DNA from: Pseudomonadota bacterium
Lineage (GTDB): Bacteria > Pseudomonadota > Alphaproteobacteria > Sphingomonadales > Sphingomonadaceae
DNA length: 21,647 nt
NCBI GenBank assembly: GCA_023433445.1
Contig: JAEZCS010000248.1
Location: 1-21,647, forward strand
Direction: 5' to 3'
Within the stretch, counting starts at the first letter, position 1. Every line of letters starts with the position of its first letter. Positions 6,585 through 13,968 of this stretch are shown here, piece by piece. The notes beneath the pieces are model-generated. The model saw only the letters and a list, made by a program, of their open reading frames with translations. It was not told the origin of the DNA and did no database searches. Both the position numbers and the translations under genes were made by a program.

Positions 6585-7625
6585 GTGACTGGTTTGCCTC
6601 CCCGTACCCGCTTGGTGGAACTGGATGCTCTGAGAGGCATCGGAGCGCTATGCGTTCTGATTTTCCACTATTCCACTCGGTTTCACGAGTTGTTCCCCCA
6701 AGCGGCGCATGTGCCATTCAGCTTCCCCGGCGGTAACTATCGCGTCCTGCTGTTCTTCACCATTTCGGGTTTCGCGATCTTCTTCACACTCGACCGTATC
6801 CAGGGCGTTGCAGATTTCATGGCCAATCGCTTCGCGCGGCTTTATCCCGCCTATCTGATCGCGATGCTGCTTACCTTGTCGGTTGAATATCTGGCGAAGG
6901 CGACTCAGTTGCTGGTTGGTCCCGGCGCGATCGTCGCCAACATCACCATGCTACAAGGCTTTGCCTTCCTGCCTGAAGTGGACGGCGCCTATTGGACGTT
7001 GACCGTCGAGATCGCCTTCTACTTCTGCATGATATCGATGTGGAAGTGGGTCGGGTTGAAAAGGCTTGAACCCCTACTCGCGCTGTGGCTTGGGATCCGA
7101 GCAGTATATGGGCTGTGGCCAGACATGCCAGAGCGGATCGTTATGCTCTTCGTGCTGCGCTATCTCCCCTTCTTCATCATTGGAATCCTGTCCTATCGGG
7201 TCTGGTCTGGGCAGCGGAATTGGCGCCAGCAGGCACCCTACGCGGTAATCGCGCTGTTTTCGGTCGCCGTGATGGAGACCTGGGACGTCACGCTCATGGC
7301 CTGTGTCCTGCTGACAGGCTTTGCCGCGCTGATTCAGGGGCGTCTGAAGTGGATTGCGGTGTCTCCGCTGATTTGGATGGGAGGAATCAGCTATTCCTTC
7401 TACCTCATTCATCAGCATGTCGGTTTTGTCGTCATGCTGAAATTGACTGAGCACGGGTACAGCCCATGGCTCGCCTTCTTCTCCGCGTTTCTGGTCGCCC
7501 TGATTTTAGGGGCGGGGATCAACAGGCTTGTGGAGCGGCCTGCGGGCGAAGCGATTTTATCTTGGTGGCGCCGGCGGCGTGATAGAATGCTGGTGCAGCC
7601 TGAAGTCTCGTCACGACCGACCTGA
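6585..7625 (+). CDS. Acyltransferase 3 family membrane protein
   Basis: Members of this family (COG1835, OatA/ExoZ-like) are multi-pass inner-membrane proteins that transfer acyl, often acetyl, groups to sugars of exopolysaccharide, O-antigen or peptidoglycan. The 346-aa protein has the N-terminal ELDALRGIGALCVLIFHYS with the conserved catalytic-type His, FFTISGFAIFFTL, NRFARLYPAYLIAMLLT and the signature GAYWTLTVEIAFYF. About ten hydrophobic segments are visible, with a basic C-terminus (WWRRRRDR). I chose GTG 6585; TTG 6558 would add nine residues (including two Cys) and neither start has a good ribosome binding site. It stands alone between adk and a convergent gene. Its lower-GC upstream DNA suggests later insertion. 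The substrate cannot be inferred. Confidence 0.88.
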   Translation: MTGLPPRTRLVELDALRGIGALCVLIFHYSTRFHELFPQAAHVPFSFPGGNYRVLLFFTISGFAIFFTLDRIQGVADFMANRFARLYPAYLIAMLLTLSVEYLAKATQLLVGPGAIVANITMLQGFAFLPEVDGAYWTLTVEIAFYFCMISMWKWVGLKRLEPLLALWLGIRAVYGLWPDMPERIVMLFVLRYLPFFIIGILSYRVWSGQRNWRQQAPYAVIALFSVAVMETWDVTLMACVLLTGFAALIQGRLKWIAVSPLIWMGGISYSFYLIHQHVGFVVMLKLTEHGYSPWLAFFSAFLVALILGAGINRLVERPAGEAILSWWRRRRDRMLVQPEVSSRPT

Positions 7626-7678
7626 TAGCGATCTTCACTCTGCCATCAGCAGAGATAGAGTGCCGAAAAGAGCAAAGC

Positions 7679-7706
7679 GGGGCTCGGTGTTGCTTCACCA
7701 AGCCCC
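7679..7706. terminator. Bidirectional terminator between convergent genes
   Basis: GGGGCT-C-GGTG (7679-7689) pairs with CACC-A-AGCCCC (7696-7706) with a single C/A mismatch and a six-base loop. It lies between the stops of the acyltransferase gene (plus) and the CsgG-like gene (minus). The minus-strand tail contains GCTTTGCTCTTTT, so termination is best supported for the minus-strand gene. Confidence 0.55.
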
Positions 7707-7718
7707 TGGATTGAGCCC

Positions 7719-8531
7719 TTATTGAGCGCGTGGAGCTGCGGCTGCCGCGTTGGCTGGCAGCCCGCCCATCTGCGTGACCAGCTTGGTGTAGGCGTCCAGA
7801 TAGGCAAGCACGATCACTTGGCCGATCTCGGTATTCTGGTAACCGCTCGCACCGGCAGCGGCAAAGCCGCCCCACCACCCGGCACCACCGCCACCGCCGA
7901 AGCCGATATCGGTCTTGCGCGCATAGCCTTCGGTCAGCGCCTCTTCTTCCGTCGTGCGGGCGTTGACGATGGAAAGCGTGACGTTCGCTTCCTTTTTCTT
8001 GATGTTGAGGCCGCCGGCGAGTGCGCCAAACGTGCCGCCCATCAGGCCGCCAAGCGCAGCGCCGAAGCCGCCGCCACCAGAGTTGCGGTTGGACGAGACG
8101 ATGCCGGGTTCCAGATAGTAATCGGCCGCCTTGACCTGGCCCCGTCCCAGGTTCGATCCAGCCTGCAATTCGCCAGAATCCGCCATGGCGCGCTCCATCG
8201 CCCGGCTCTGCATGGCGCGGCCGCGATTAACGATGCCGAAGCAGCCGGATTGTTGGATCAGCACCTTGAGCACCGCTTCCGGGCTGCCCAGGTTCAGTTC
8301 GCGCCACCACTGATTGTCGGGCTCGACGATTGCGACGGTGCCAAGACGGCGAGTGCAGCGAGGAATTTCCTGCTGAGCGCGTTCCTGCGCCCTGCGACCT
8401 GAGGAGGCGCCCTTGGTGGTGCCATCTTTATAGGTCTGGCCGGAAGAACTCATATTCGTCTGCGCCATCGCAGACATCGGCGTTGCAAGCAGCGATGCTG
8501 TTGCGACGACCGCTGAAACCGTCTTGAACAT
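7719..8531 (-). CDS. CsgG/HfaB-like secreted protein without lipobox
   Basis: CsgG and HfaB form outer-membrane export or anchoring pores for curli or holdfast. This 270-aa protein has a clear Sec signal peptide (MFKTVSAVVATASLLATPMS) with cleavage expected after AMA at residue 23. No lipidation cysteine is present, unlike CsgG. The central region LGTVAIVEPDNQWW, SPEAVLKVLIQQSGCFGIVNRG and KAADYYLEPGIV resembles the CsgG periplasmic fold. Two glycine-rich segments (residues 152-175 with a GxxxG-like zipper, and 209-230) fall about where CsgG has membrane hairpins, and a conserved-looking tail IGQVIVLAYLDAYTKLV follows. AAAGGG lies ahead of the ATG. It is transcribed divergently from lepA. No curli subunit genes are nearby, so the substrate is unknown. 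Confidence 0.72.
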   Translation of the reverse strand: MFKTVSAVVATASLLATPMSAMAQTNMSSSGQTYKDGTTKGASSGRRAQERAQQEIPRCTRRLGTVAIVEPDNQWWRELNLGSPEAVLKVLIQQSGCFGIVNRGRAMQSRAMERAMADSGELQAGSNLGRGQVKAADYYLEPGIVSSNRNSGGGGFGAALGGLMGGTFGALAGGLNIKKKEANVTLSIVNARTTEEEALTEGYARKTDIGFGGGGGAGWWGGFAAAGASGYQNTEIGQVIVLAYLDAYTKLVTQMGGLPANAAAAAPRAQ

Positions 8532-8616
8532 TGCCCCAATTCCCTTTCGAGCGATTAATTATGGAATTTTTATTATGGTACGACCCGTTTAAGGCTCGCG
8601 TCACTTACCATAGCTC

Positions 8617-8670
8617 CCGGCCTTTTCCTACTGGTGGGCAAGCTGTTTGCAAGCTGTGCTGACAGGCCGG
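8617..8670 (+). promoter_or_regulatory. Inverted repeat enclosing tandem repeats before lepA
   Basis: CCGGCCT (8617-8623) and AGGCCGG (8664-8670) form a 7-bp inverted repeat. Within the loop, GCAAGCTGT occurs twice (8638-8646 and 8649-8657), 11 bp apart, one helical turn. The layout could bind a regulator or form an mRNA structure 25 nt before the lepA ATG. No known motif is recognised. Confidence 0.35.
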
Positions 8671-8695
8671 TAAATGACTGCTATCGGCGCGGGCC

Positions 8696-10501
8696 ATGAC
8701 CGACCTTTCGCACATTCGCAACTTCTCGATCATCGCCCATATCGACCATGGCAAATCGACCCTGGCCGATCGCCTGATCCAGCGCACCGGCGGCCTGACC
8801 GACCGCGAGATGAGCGCGCAGGTGCTCGATAACATGGATATCGAGAAGGAGCGGGGCATCACCATCAAGGCGCAGACGGTGCGCCTCGATTATGTCGCGA
8901 AAAATGGCGAGACCTATGAGCTCAACCTGATGGACACGCCGGGCCATGTCGACTTTGCCTATGAGGTGAGTCGCAGCCTCGCCGCGTGCGAGGGCGCGTT
9001 GCTGGTCGTGGACGCGGCGCAGGGTGTGGAGGCGCAGACGCTGGCCAACGTCTATCAATCGATCGAGCATGATCATGAGATCGTGCCAGTGTTGAACAAG
9101 ATCGACCTGCCTGCCGCCGAGCCCGAAAAGGTGCGCGCGGAAATCGAGGAAGTGATCGGCCTGGACGCGTCCGAAGCGGTGCTTGCGAGCGCAAAGTCCG
9201 GCATTGGCATCGATGACATCCTCGAAGCCATCGTGGCCAAGATCCCGCCGCCCAAGGGCGATCGCAACGCTCCGCTGGAAGCGATGCTGGTCGATAGCTG
9301 GTACGACCCCTATCTGGGCGTCGTCATTCTGGTGCGCGTCATCAACGGCGTCATCAAGAAGGGGCAGCAGATCAAGTTCATGATCGGCGAGACTGAGCAT
9401 CTGATCGATCGCGTGGGGTGCATGCGGCCCAAGATCGAGCAGCTACCGGAACTTGGGCCGGGCGAAATCGGCTTCATCACCGCGCAGATCAAGGACATCA
9501 GCCAGACCCGCGTCGGCGATACCATCACCACGGTGAAGAACCCGGCGGCCAATCCCTTGCCGGGTTTCAAGGAAGTGCAGCCGGTCGTGTTTTGCGGCCT
9601 GTTCCCGGTCGATGCCAATGATTTTGAGAAACTTCGCGAGTCGATCAGCAAGTTGCGGTTGAATGACGCCAGCTTCTCGTTTGAGATGGAGACGTCGGCG
9701 GCGTTGGGCTTCGGCTTCCGCTGCGGCTTCCTGGGGCTGCTGCATCTGGAGATCATCCAGGAGCGGTTGACCCGTGAATATGATCTCGACCTCATCACCA
9801 CCGCGCCTTCGGTGGTGTATGAGATGCATATGAAGGACGGGACCGTGCGCCATCTGCACAATCCCGCCGACATGCCCGATCCCAACCATATCGAAATGAT
9901 CGAGGAGCCGTGGATCGAGGCGGTGATCTACTGCCCGGATGAATATCTGGGTTCGATCCTGAAGCTCTGCCAGGACCGGCGCGGGATTCAGAAGAACCTG
10001 ACCTATGTCGGTGGGCGGGCCCAGGTGACTTATGAGTTGCCGCTCAACGAAGTCGTGTTCGATTTTTACGATCGCCTGAAATCGATTTCGCGCGGTTATG
10101 CGAGCTTTGACTATCATCAGATCGGTACGCGTGAGGGCGACCTGGTCAAGATGAGCATCCTCGTCAACAACGAGCCGGTCGATGCGCTTTCGATGATCGT
10201 GCACCGCGGTGCCGCTGAAGCGCGGGGGCGGCATATGTGCGAGCGGCTGAAGGACCTGATCCCTCGCCATCTGTTCAAGATTCCGATCCAGGCGGCGATC
10301 GGCGGCAAGGTGATTGCCCGTGAGACGATCGCGGCGATGCGCAAGGACGTCACGGCGAAATGCTATGGCGGCGACATCTCGCGGAAGAAGAAGCTGCTGG
10401 AGAAGCAGAAAGAGGGCAAGAAACGGATGCGGGAATATGGGTCGGTGCAGATCCCGCAGGAAGCCTTTATCGCAGCGCTTCGCATGGGTGACGAAAGCTA
10501 G
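8696..10501 (+). CDS. lepA: Elongation factor 4 (LepA)
   Basis: LepA is a translational GTPase that binds the ribosome and influences 30S assembly or back-translocation under stress. The 601-aa protein is full length. It has the G1 loop AHIDHGKST (residues 14-22), the G2 region ERGITIKAQ, G3 DTPGHVDF (80-87), G4 NKID (134-137) and the LepA-specific C-terminal domain (KVIARETIAAMRKDVTAKCYGGDISRKKKLLEKQKEGKKRM). The ATG at 8696 gives the standard N-terminus TDLSHIRNFSIIAHIDHGK. The ribosome binding site is weak. Upstream is a divergent promoter region with a repeat structure. Confidence 0.99.
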   Translation: MTDLSHIRNFSIIAHIDHGKSTLADRLIQRTGGLTDREMSAQVLDNMDIEKERGITIKAQTVRLDYVAKNGETYELNLMDTPGHVDFAYEVSRSLAACEGALLVVDAAQGVEAQTLANVYQSIEHDHEIVPVLNKIDLPAAEPEKVRAEIEEVIGLDASEAVLASAKSGIGIDDILEAIVAKIPPPKGDRNAPLEAMLVDSWYDPYLGVVILVRVINGVIKKGQQIKFMIGETEHLIDRVGCMRPKIEQLPELGPGEIGFITAQIKDISQTRVGDTITTVKNPAANPLPGFKEVQPVVFCGLFPVDANDFEKLRESISKLRLNDASFSFEMETSAALGFGFRCGFLGLLHLEIIQERLTREYDLDLITTAPSVVYEMHMKDGTVRHLHNPADMPDPNHIEMIEEPWIEAVIYCPDEYLGSILKLCQDRRGIQKNLTYVGGRAQVTYELPLNEVVFDFYDRLKSISRGYASFDYHQIGTREGDLVKMSILVNNEPVDALSMIVHRGAAEARGRHMCERLKDLIPRHLFKIPIQAAIGGKVIARETIAAMRKDVTAKCYGGDISRKKKLLEKQKEGKKRMREYGSVQIPQEAFIAALRMGDES

Positions 10502-10564
10502 GCGGGTTCGCGCGCAACCTCTATCCTCGTGCCGGGTTCTTGGAACTTGGCAGGAGGACGCGGC

Positions 10565-10771
10565 ATGAAGCAGGAACCCAAGGTCGGCGACAAGGTCAGC
10601 TGGAAGAGCCACGGCGGCGAAGCGCACGGCAAGGTCGTGAAGAAGCAGACCAGCGGCACCCGAATCAAAGGGCATAAGGTCGCCGCTTCCAGGGACAATC
10701 CGCAATTCATCGTTGAGACGGACGATGGGAAGCGCGCCGCGCACAAGAAGGGCGCGCTATCCAAGGATTGA
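10565..10771 (+). CDS. DUF2945 small protein (HVA1 Tudor-like)
   Basis: The 68-aa product (starting MKQEPKVGDKVSWKSHGGEA) matches the DUF2945 pattern: a GDKVSW opening, an HGKVV strand, HKVAASRDNPQFIVETDDGKRAAHKKGAL near the end. This family is annotated as hypervirulence-associated Tudor-like proteins; its bacterial function is unknown. The start is fixed by a strong ribosome binding site AGGAGG (10552-10557) 7 nt before ATG 10565; an open extension upstream is not used. It lies about 60 nt after lepA on the same strand. The protein is small, soluble and rich in Lys and Gly. Confidence 0.85.
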   Translation: MKQEPKVGDKVSWKSHGGEAHGKVVKKQTSGTRIKGHKVAASRDNPQFIVETDDGKRAAHKKGALSKD

Positions 10772-10825
10772 CGCGGGCGGGGGATCCATGGTCATTGTCC
10801 GGCGGTACCTGTGGATGGGATGAGT

Positions 10826-11212
10826 ATGAGCGACGCCTGGCTGTATGACGAGCATCCCGCGATGTTCCGGGCGCATCCCTTTTTGTTCATCCTGTTGCTG
10901 ATCTCCGTCGTCGGGCTGCTGGCGATCGGCGTCTGGTGGCTGCGGACCAAGGGCGAGCGGCTGGCTCTGTCCGACCGCGAGGTGCTGATGGAGCGCGGGC
11001 TGCTGGCCAAGCAGCGCACGGAGATCGCGCTGTCGAGCATTCGCAGCGTGCGCATCACGCAGACGTTCGGGCAGCGCATATTCGACGTCGGCAATGTCGA
11101 ACTGTTCAGCGCGGGGGATATCGCGGAAATCGCCATCAAATCGATGCCGCGACCCGGCCGCATCCGCAACATCGCCGCATCGCGCAACCTGGATTTGCTG
11201 CCACAGCGTTGA
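10826..11212 (+). CDS. Bacterial PH-domain membrane protein (YdbS-like)
   Basis: The 128-aa protein has one hydrophobic stretch (about residues 17-38, HPFLFILLLISVVGLLAIGV) followed by a compact domain with RLALSDREVLMERGLLAKQRTEIALSSIRSVRITQTFGQRIFDVGNVELFS. This is the bacterial PH (bPH2) pattern of YdbS/YvbH-like proteins, where a membrane anchor is followed by a PH-like beta domain. The role is not established. Possible starts are GTG 10811, ATG 10820 and ATG 10826. I favour 10826 because GGGA (10817-10820) lies 5 nt ahead. It is 54 nt after the DUF2945 gene. Confidence 0.8.
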   Translation: MSDAWLYDEHPAMFRAHPFLFILLLISVVGLLAIGVWWLRTKGERLALSDREVLMERGLLAKQRTEIALSSIRSVRITQTFGQRIFDVGNVELFSAGDIAEIAIKSMPRPGRIRNIAASRNLDLLPQR

Positions 11213-11229
11213 CGATCGTTCACGCCCCC

Positions 11230-11258
11230 TTGACCTGAGGCCGATTTATTTCAACCAT
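11230..11258 (+). promoter_or_regulatory. Candidate promoter for the HNH-like gene
   Basis: TTGACC (11230-11235) and AACCAT (11253-11258) are separated by 17 nt. The -35 box is good (five of six), the -10 is weak. Transcription near 11265 would leave a leader of about 100 nt, which contains an 8-bp stem (TGCATCCG 11289-11296 with CGGATGCA 11343-11350) ending right at the ribosome binding site AAAGGG. Confidence 0.35.
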
Positions 11259-11364
11259 ATGCCCTGAGTGAAGGGACCTTAAAGAGCCTGCATCCGGGAA
11301 AGGACGCCACTGGGTAACGCTGCTTCGCAATGACGCGGGGCGCGGATGCAAAGGGTTGTCGTCC

Positions 11365-12063
11365 ATGGCTTTGCCGGTGATGCTTTCGCTGCCTGAACTC
11401 ACGGAGCCGCAGCGCGAGGATGTGAGGGAGGCATGCGGCTTTGCCTGCGTTCGCTGCGGCGTCACCATCTACCGCTATCTGCGCCTGCCAGACTCCCCTC
11501 ACGCGACATTGCTCTGCCCGACATGCCATGCGCTGGTCGAGGAGGGGCGGCTGACCACGGCCCAGGTGCAGGGATTTCACACCAATCCGGTGGTCCGGCA
11601 GAGACACTTTGCGCGGGACCGCATGCCATTTTCCTCAGAATTGCCGATGCTGATCGTCGGCGGTTCGCGATTGCTGCGCGATACACCGATCCCGCTGATG
11701 CTGGATGGCGAGGCGATCCTGACGTTCGCGCCACCGCGCCGCAGTCGGGGCGCGACCCGGATCAGCCTGCGCCTGGGCGATACCGAGGGTAATCCGGTGC
11801 AGGTGATCCAGGGCAATGAATGGCTGCCCACCAACGGCAGCTGGCGATTCCTGCTTCGCGGCGACCGCTATAGCGTCATGGCGGCGCGCGGTGACGGACT
11901 GGCTATCCTGCGGATCGTGGCGCGCAACAGGATCGCGGTGGAGCATCTGCGCACGACGATTCGGGGCAGACGACTGGAGGTGACGCCCGACTGGCTGGAG
12001 ATCGACGGGAAACGCCATGTGAACCGGATTGGAAGCGGCGTGCTTGTAGGACTGGAATGTTGA
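11365..12063 (+). CDS. Degenerate HNH-nuclease-like zinc protein
   Basis: Residues 20-64 (VREACGFACVRCGVTIYRYL ... LLCPTCHALVEEGRL) resemble the HNH-type zinc scaffold of a bacterial family in which CxxC...CPxCH holds the fold. C28, C31, C51 and C54 are present, with H55. In that family a catalytic His follows the first CxxC, typically IYQYEHI; here the stretch reads IYRYLRL, so the His is missing. Residues 85-232 form a beta-rich domain (PFSSELPMLIVGGSRLLRDTPIPLMLDGEAIL ... GNEWLPTNGSWRF) that accompanies this N-terminus in other family members. ATG 11365 is preceded by AAAGGG at 9 nt. Family assignment is from memory of patterns; activity is probably lost or changed. Confidence 0.6.
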   Translation: MALPVMLSLPELTEPQREDVREACGFACVRCGVTIYRYLRLPDSPHATLLCPTCHALVEEGRLTTAQVQGFHTNPVVRQRHFARDRMPFSSELPMLIVGGSRLLRDTPIPLMLDGEAILTFAPPRRSRGATRISLRLGDTEGNPVQVIQGNEWLPTNGSWRFLLRGDRYSVMAARGDGLAILRIVARNRIAVEHLRTTIRGRRLEVTPDWLEIDGKRHVNRIGSGVLVGLEC

Positions 12064-12368
12064 GAGAGACGCGAAAAATGGCGGATTTCTGCCGAAGTTC
12101 ACAGTGTATGCGCGCGCGAGGGCAGGCGCGCGTGGGCGCGAGGGGCTGATATGGGACGTTTCAAAGAAGATCGCGGGGATAGGCCTGCTTTGGGAGAATA
12201 GGACAGGCCGAATTTTACGTCGCTGTTGGGAATAGGATGGTTTTTGGAGAGGGTGTGGTTTTTTGGTGACGGGTGGTCACCGGGCGCCAGTAGGTGGGAA
12301 GCTTAACTGGCGTTGCGCTGGCCCACCCCCCAGCCCCCTCCCGCTTGCGGGAGGGGGAGCATAGGCAG
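12064..12368. other. Intergenic region between convergent genes
   Basis: No convincing gene lies here. A 23-codon frame at 12078-12149 is Arg/Gly/Ala-rich and lacks a clear ribosome binding site. The region holds the inverted repeat GGTGAC (12265-12270)/GTCACC (12276-12281) and the G/C palindrome at 12334-12357. It separates the stop of the HNH-like gene (plus) from that of the inhibitor lipoprotein gene (minus). Confidence 0.6.
12334..12357. repeat. G/C-rich palindromic repeat
   Basis: CCCCCTCCCGC (12334-12344) and GCGGGAGGGGG (12347-12357) form an 11-bp perfect palindrome around TT. It lies 11 nt after the inhibitor gene stop (minus strand). No T-run follows on either strand. Such CCCTCCCGC-type palindromes are widespread in alphaproteobacterial intergenic DNA. 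Confidence 0.6.
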
Positions 12369-12665
12369 CTACCCGCAGCGGGCCGAGGTGATCACCATTT
12401 TCTCGTCATAGCTGACAGTGAGGCGATCCGGGCGGAAGTCCATGGTCATGGCCATGCCGGGTGCACCCCAGCGGAGGGTGCGGGCGCGGGAAACTTCCAG
12501 CAACTGCGTTCCGATTTCGGCGCTTGCAGTCTGGCCGATGAAGCGGCCCAAGTCGTCGTTGCGGCAGGGGCCTTCGCCGGTAGCGGGCACAGTGGCCGGG
12601 CCTTGGCCGCCAGTGGTGGCGCAGGCCGCCAACAGAAAGGGGATCATCAGTGCCGCTGCCCGCAT
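12369..12665 (-). CDS. Peptidase inhibitor I78 family lipoprotein
   Basis: The 98-aa protein has a short signal peptide with lipobox LAAC (Cys15), so it is likely an envelope lipoprotein. The mature part has the I78 inhibitor pattern: C34, the core GRFIGQTASAEIG, TLRWGAPGMAMTMDFRPDRL (with TMDFRPDRLTV, the family signature) and a terminal SARCG whose Cys97 would pair with C34. I78 proteins of fungi and bacteria inhibit serine proteases of the elastase/subtilisin type. ATG 12665 is preferred over ATG 12668 because AGGAG is then 6 nt ahead. It starts 9 nt after rnd on the same strand and is probably co-transcribed with it. Confidence 0.8.
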   Translation of the reverse strand: MRAAALMIPFLLAACATTGGQGPATVPATGEGPCRNDDLGRFIGQTASAEIGTQLLEVSRARTLRWGAPGMAMTMDFRPDRLTVSYDEKMVITSARCG

Positions 12666-12674
12666 CATTCGCTC

Positions 12675-13841
12675 CTATTCCGTGCGTGTCATTTTGAGGC
12701 GGCCGCCCTTTACCGCGAAGGCCAGGCGTCCTTCGACAAGGTCAACGGCGTCGCGGCCGAATTGTTCATAGCGCCAGCCTTCTAGGATCGAGAGGCCATC
12801 GCGAACGCCAGCGGCCAGCGCGTCGAGATCATCGGTGCGAGCGAGGAGGCGGGCGGCGACATTGATGTCGCGCGAGCGGATCTTGAGGAGGAGCTTCAAT
12901 AAATCCGCGACCAGCGCGCCATCCTTGCCAAGGCCGGGCCGCTTGGGATCCCGTTCGGGCATCTCGTCCTTGTCGAGCGGCTTCTGGCTGTCGAGCGCTG
13001 CGATCAGACGCGCGCCAATGTCGTTGGTCTTCCAGGTGGCGGACAGGCCGCGCACCTTGCCAAGGTCTTCCTGAGACCGTGGCGGATGGCTGGCGATGTC
13101 GGCCAGCGTCTCGTCCTTGACGATACGGCCGCGGGGAAGGTTCTTGTCCTGCGCCTCAAGCTCGCGCCAGGCGGCGAGCGCCTTCAAGCGGCCGAGGACA
13201 TCAGCCTTGCGGCTGGCGATGCGGACGCGCTTCCACGCGTCCTGCGGCTCATTCACATAGTTTGACGGATCGCAGACCCGCTCCATTTCCTGATCCAGCC
13301 AGTCGCCCCGGCCCGTCTTGCGCAGTTCTTCCAGCATCATCGGGAAAATCTGGATGAGGTAGGTGACATCGCCGATCGCATAGTCGATCTGCCGCTTGTC
13401 GAGCGGGCGGCGCCCCCAGTCGGTGAAGCGCGCGCCCTTGTCCAACTGAACGCCAAGCCACGCATCGACGAGATTGCCATAGCCGATCTGCTCGCCCAGA
13501 CCCAATGCCATGGCGGCGATCTGCGTGTCGAACATCGGATGCGGGGTCCGGCCGGTCAGGTTGTAGATGATCTCAAGATCCTGTCCGCCGGCATGAAAGA
13601 CCTTCAGCACATCCTCATTGTCGACCATCAGGTCGAGCAGGGGGCTAAGGTCGAGGCCGGGTGCCTTGGGATCGATAGCGGCGGCTTCGTTGCTGTCGGC
13701 AACCTGGACCAGGCAGAGGTCGGGCCAATAGCTGTTTTCGCGCATAAACTCGGTATCGACCGCGATGTAGGGCGATTTGGCGATCCGGGCGCAGAATTGG
13801 GCGAGTGTCTTGCTGTCGGTGATCAGCGGATGGATTTGCAT
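12675..13841 (-). CDS. rnd: Ribonuclease D
   Basis: RNase D is a 3'-5' exoribonuclease that trims tRNA and other stable RNA ends. The 388-aa protein carries the DEDDy exonuclease motifs: VDTEF (D29, E31), FHAGGQDLEII (D88) and the Y-x3-D motif QIDYAIGDVTYL (Y154, D158). An HRDC-type domain follows (about residues 235-300, RLKALAAWRELEAQDKNLPRGRIV). Length fits E. coli RNase D (375 aa). The frame extends upstream to TTG 13901, but ATG 13841 gives the family start MQIHPLITDSKTLAQF with GAAGA 5 nt ahead. It is divergent from aspS and followed by the I78 inhibitor gene. Confidence 0.96.
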   Translation of the reverse strand: MQIHPLITDSKTLAQFCARIAKSPYIAVDTEFMRENSYWPDLCLVQVADSNEAAAIDPKAPGLDLSPLLDLMVDNEDVLKVFHAGGQDLEIIYNLTGRTPHPMFDTQIAAMALGLGEQIGYGNLVDAWLGVQLDKGARFTDWGRRPLDKRQIDYAIGDVTYLIQIFPMMLEELRKTGRGDWLDQEMERVCDPSNYVNEPQDAWKRVRIASRKADVLGRLKALAAWRELEAQDKNLPRGRIVKDETLADIASHPPRSQEDLGKVRGLSATWKTNDIGARLIAALDSQKPLDKDEMPERDPKRPGLGKDGALVADLLKLLLKIRSRDINVAARLLARTDDLDALAAGVRDGLSILEGWRYEQFGRDAVDLVEGRLAFAVKGGRLKMTRTE

Positions 13842-13867
13842 ATGGTCTTCGATCTTATTATGGGCTG

Positions 13868-13899
13868 GCCCGTCGCTCACGGGCTCGTCAATGCTTGAC
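13868..13899. promoter_or_regulatory. Palindromes in the divergent rnd-aspS region
   Basis: GCCCGT (13868-13873) pairs with ACGGGC (13879-13884). Next to it, GTCAA-TGC-TTGAC (13887-13899) is a perfect 13-bp inverted repeat. They lie midway between the rnd and aspS starts and may be operator-like or leader structures. A TTGACA at 13895-13900 has no good -10 partner. Confidence 0.35.
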
Positions 13900-13968
13900 A
13901 AGACCGCCCATAGCGGGGCTGCGGCACTTTGTCATTTCCGTAAAACGAAGCTGAAAGATACAATCGCC

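Noticed and set aside
6289..6717. 142-codon minus-strand frame overlapping the acyltransferase start
   Set aside because: Composition is atypical (many Ser, Pro, Arg), no family match recognised, and it overlaps the plausible start of a well-supported gene.
9443..10744. 433-codon minus-strand frame opposite lepA
   Set aside because: Antisense shadow of lepA with no domain signature or ribosome binding site.
11281..11350. Resemblance of GCCACTG and GGGTAA to cobalamin or TPP riboswitch cores
   Set aside because: Other conserved elements (B12 box, CTGAGA and AGGGA of TPP) are missing and the downstream gene is not in those pathways.
12078..12149. 23-codon frame after the HNH-like gene
   Set aside because: Too short, Arg/Gly/Ala-rich from GC-rich DNA, no convincing ribosome binding site.
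13895..13923. Perfect TTGACA -35 box upstream of aspS
   Set aside because: No acceptable -10 hexamer occurs 16-18 nt downstream; it is also part of the GTCAA-TGC-TTGAC palindrome.
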